Under the pieces are notes generated by a model. That model was not told the DNA's origin. It saw only the letters and a list, made by a program, of their open reading frames with translations, and searched no databases. 64,000 nucleotides of DNA from Vogesella aquatica (GTDB lineage: Bacteria; Pseudomonadota; Gammaproteobacteria; Burkholderiales; Chromobacteriaceae), in assembly GCF_028548455.1 (NCBI RefSeq), contig NZ_JAQQLF010000021.1:1-64000 (forward strand), written 5' to 3'. Positions 63,022 to 64,000 of this stretch are shown here, in pieces (position 1 is the stretch's first letter; every line of letters starts with the position of its first letter). The position numbers and the translations under genes are program-made.

Positions 63022-63150
63022 CTTTGGCAGGCAGCCAGGCCACACGACCGTTTTACGCGCCGAGTTAATCGACAACTTGCAGGGCGCTTTCGAAATTCTG
63101 CTAAAGCGTCGCTCGGCCAGCCGGGCGCGCAACACGCTACGGAGACTGCC

Positions 63151-63441
63151 ATGTACGACTGCCAAGAAGACCGCTACACCGATTTTGCCATCACCCCGCG
63201 CTGCACCGCCCCCGCCCTGAGCGGCTCGCTCACCGCCAACGCCACCCCCGCTACTCGCCACAAGCTTACCGAGCTGGCCGCCTACGCTACCGAGCGCGGC
63301 CTGGACATCGCCTTGCAGCAAGGCACGCTGGCCATCCACGCCCTCAGCCTGACCGAAGCGCTCAATATCAATGCCCGCTTCGGGCACGACTTGCTGATCA
63401 GCTGCCACCTGCGCCGCGACCCGCCGGCGCGCTTTGGCTGA
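63151..63441 (+). CDS. Small orphan protein, 96 residues
   Basis: Start ATG 63151, after a GGAG box six bases upstream. The sequence (MYDCQEDRYTDFAITPRC..., ending RRDPPARFG) is soluble, with a helical middle part (RHKLTELAAYATERGLDIALQQGTL) and no signal peptide. I do not recognise a family. The third-position GC of the frame is as high as in the neighbours, which supports coding. The open frame continues upstream to 63004, but that part overlaps the terminator and lacks a ribosome binding site. It may respond to the structure upstream. Confidence 0.55.
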   Translation: MYDCQEDRYTDFAITPRCTAPALSGSLTANATPATRHKLTELAAYATERGLDIALQQGTLAIHALSLTEALNINARFGHDLLISCHLRRDPPARFG

Positions 63442-63523
63442 CACAGCGTTCGCAAGGTTGGCCGCACGGCCCGGGGCTGCGCCCGTATAATGCCGCCTTT
63501 ACCCCCACCCGTTGCCACCTTGC

Positions 63524-64000
63524 ATGCTGTTTGATCTGAACCGAACCCCCGCCGCCACGCTGCGGCAGGAAGCCCACACCCTGGGCAAGCTGGCGCTGCC
63601 GATGATGGTGGCACAGATTGCCCAGGTGGCCACCGGCTTTGTCGACACTGTGATGGCCGGTCACGTCAGCACCGACGACCTGGCAGCAGTGTCGCTGGGC
63701 TCCAGCGTGTTCATTACCGTGTATGTCACGCTGATGGGCATTGCCTCGGCCATGAACCCCATCCTGTCGCAGCAAGTTGGCCGCGGCGACACCCACCAGA
63801 TCGGTGCCACCGCACGCCAGGGTTTATGGTTTGGCCTGGTGCTGGGCGTGCTGGGCATGTTGCTGATGCTGGCGATCCAGCCGCTGCTGCGGCTATGGCT
63901 GGATTTGCCGGCCAGCGTAGAAGACAAAGCCATGTTGTTCATTACCGGCAGCGCCATGGGCATGCCGGCGGCCATTTTGCACCGGGCGCTGTACGCTTTC
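63524..64000 (+). CDS. MATE-family multidrug efflux transporter, N-terminal part (cut by window edge)
   Basis: The first 159 residues are visible, up to the edge. LGKLALPMMVAQIAQVATGFVDTVMAGHVSTDDLAAVSLGSSVF is the first MatE repeat start, followed by ITVYVTLMGIASAMNPILSQQVGRGD and further membrane spans. NorM-type proteins export cationic drugs and dyes in exchange for Na+ or H+. A TATAAT at 63486-63491 could be the -10 element, 33 bases before the ATG; the -35 is unclear. A dispersed 10-mer copy lies just upstream (63456). Confidence 0.9.
   Translation, partial: MLFDLNRTPAATLRQEAHTLGKLALPMMVAQIAQVATGFVDTVMAGHVSTDDLAAVSLGSSVFITVYVTLMGIASAMNPILSQQVGRGDTHQIGATARQGLWFGLVLGVLGMLLMLAIQPLLRLWLDLPASVEDKAMLFITGSAMGMPAAILHRALYAF

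Larger units (their letters stand above)
62782..63150. other. 369-base region between pcnB and the small orphan gene
   Basis: It holds the candidate small RNA with its promoter and terminator (62892-63021). Beyond that, 63022-63138 shows no convincing feature; AAAGCG recurs around 62973 and 63104 but without clear dyad symmetry. GGAG at 63141-63144 is the ribosome binding site of the gene at 63151. Confidence 0.4.

Overview
The window looks like the chromosome of a GC-rich, flagellated betaproteobacterium, most likely of the order Neisseriales (Chromobacterium/Vogesella-like). This is inferred from gene content and protein flavour, not from a search. The markers are a complete flgBCDEFGHIJKL set, a phasin with its PhaR repressor, an H-NS-type nucleoid protein, a yjcH-actP-acs acetate module and an Rsx/Rnf electron-transport operon. 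Nearly everything is core chromosome; only the first 1.7 kb looks accessory.

Layout. 1-1.7 kb: the tail of an IS481-like transposase abutting an RHS remnant truncated at both ends. 1.7-3.2 kb: adenine deaminase-type gene and two identical tRNA-Ser(GGA) genes. 3.4-8.4 kb: nadE, lolA, rarA, serS. 8.4-19.3 kb: a four-CBS/PAS/GGDEF/EAL protein, an unknown protein behind a sigma-28-like promoter, hrpA, two tandem degenerate HD-GYP proteins and an RsuA-family pseudouridine synthase. 19.4-29.5 kb: flagellar genes on the minus strand, divided by an internal terminator into flgBCDEFGHI and flgJKL, each with a sigma-54-like promoter. 29.6-36.4 kb: OsmC-like protein, tsaD, ABC-F ATPase, HAD phosphatase with a divergent DeoR regulator, rimO. 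36.5-45 kb: phaR/phaP, an M14 carboxypeptidase, a large PilZ-like protein, H-NS-like protein, ygfZ, an exporter, a phasin-like protein and a LysR regulator. 45-49 kb: yjcH-actP-acs. 49.4-57 kb: rsxABCDGE-nth and a DegQ/MucD-type protease. 57-62.8 kb: rraA, a GFA-family protein, and the pcnB-folK-dNK-panB-panC-panD cluster. 62.8-64 kb: a candidate small RNA, a small orphan gene and the start of a MATE exporter.

The most unusual signal is spread across the window. The 10-mer GCGGCCAACC, extended consensus TGCGGCCAACCT, occurs 33 times on the two strands by hand count, where chance predicts fewer than one. It lies inside genes (often in frame as Ala-Ala-Asn) and is enriched between genes. Two intergenic sites carry it as perfect inverted pairs just after stop codons, and two others have it fused to a strong hairpin. 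This is how DNA uptake sequences of Neisseria and Haemophilus are arranged, but the sequence differs from the Neisseria word GCCGTCTGAA. I propose it as a candidate uptake-like (or other genome-architecture) word of this lineage.
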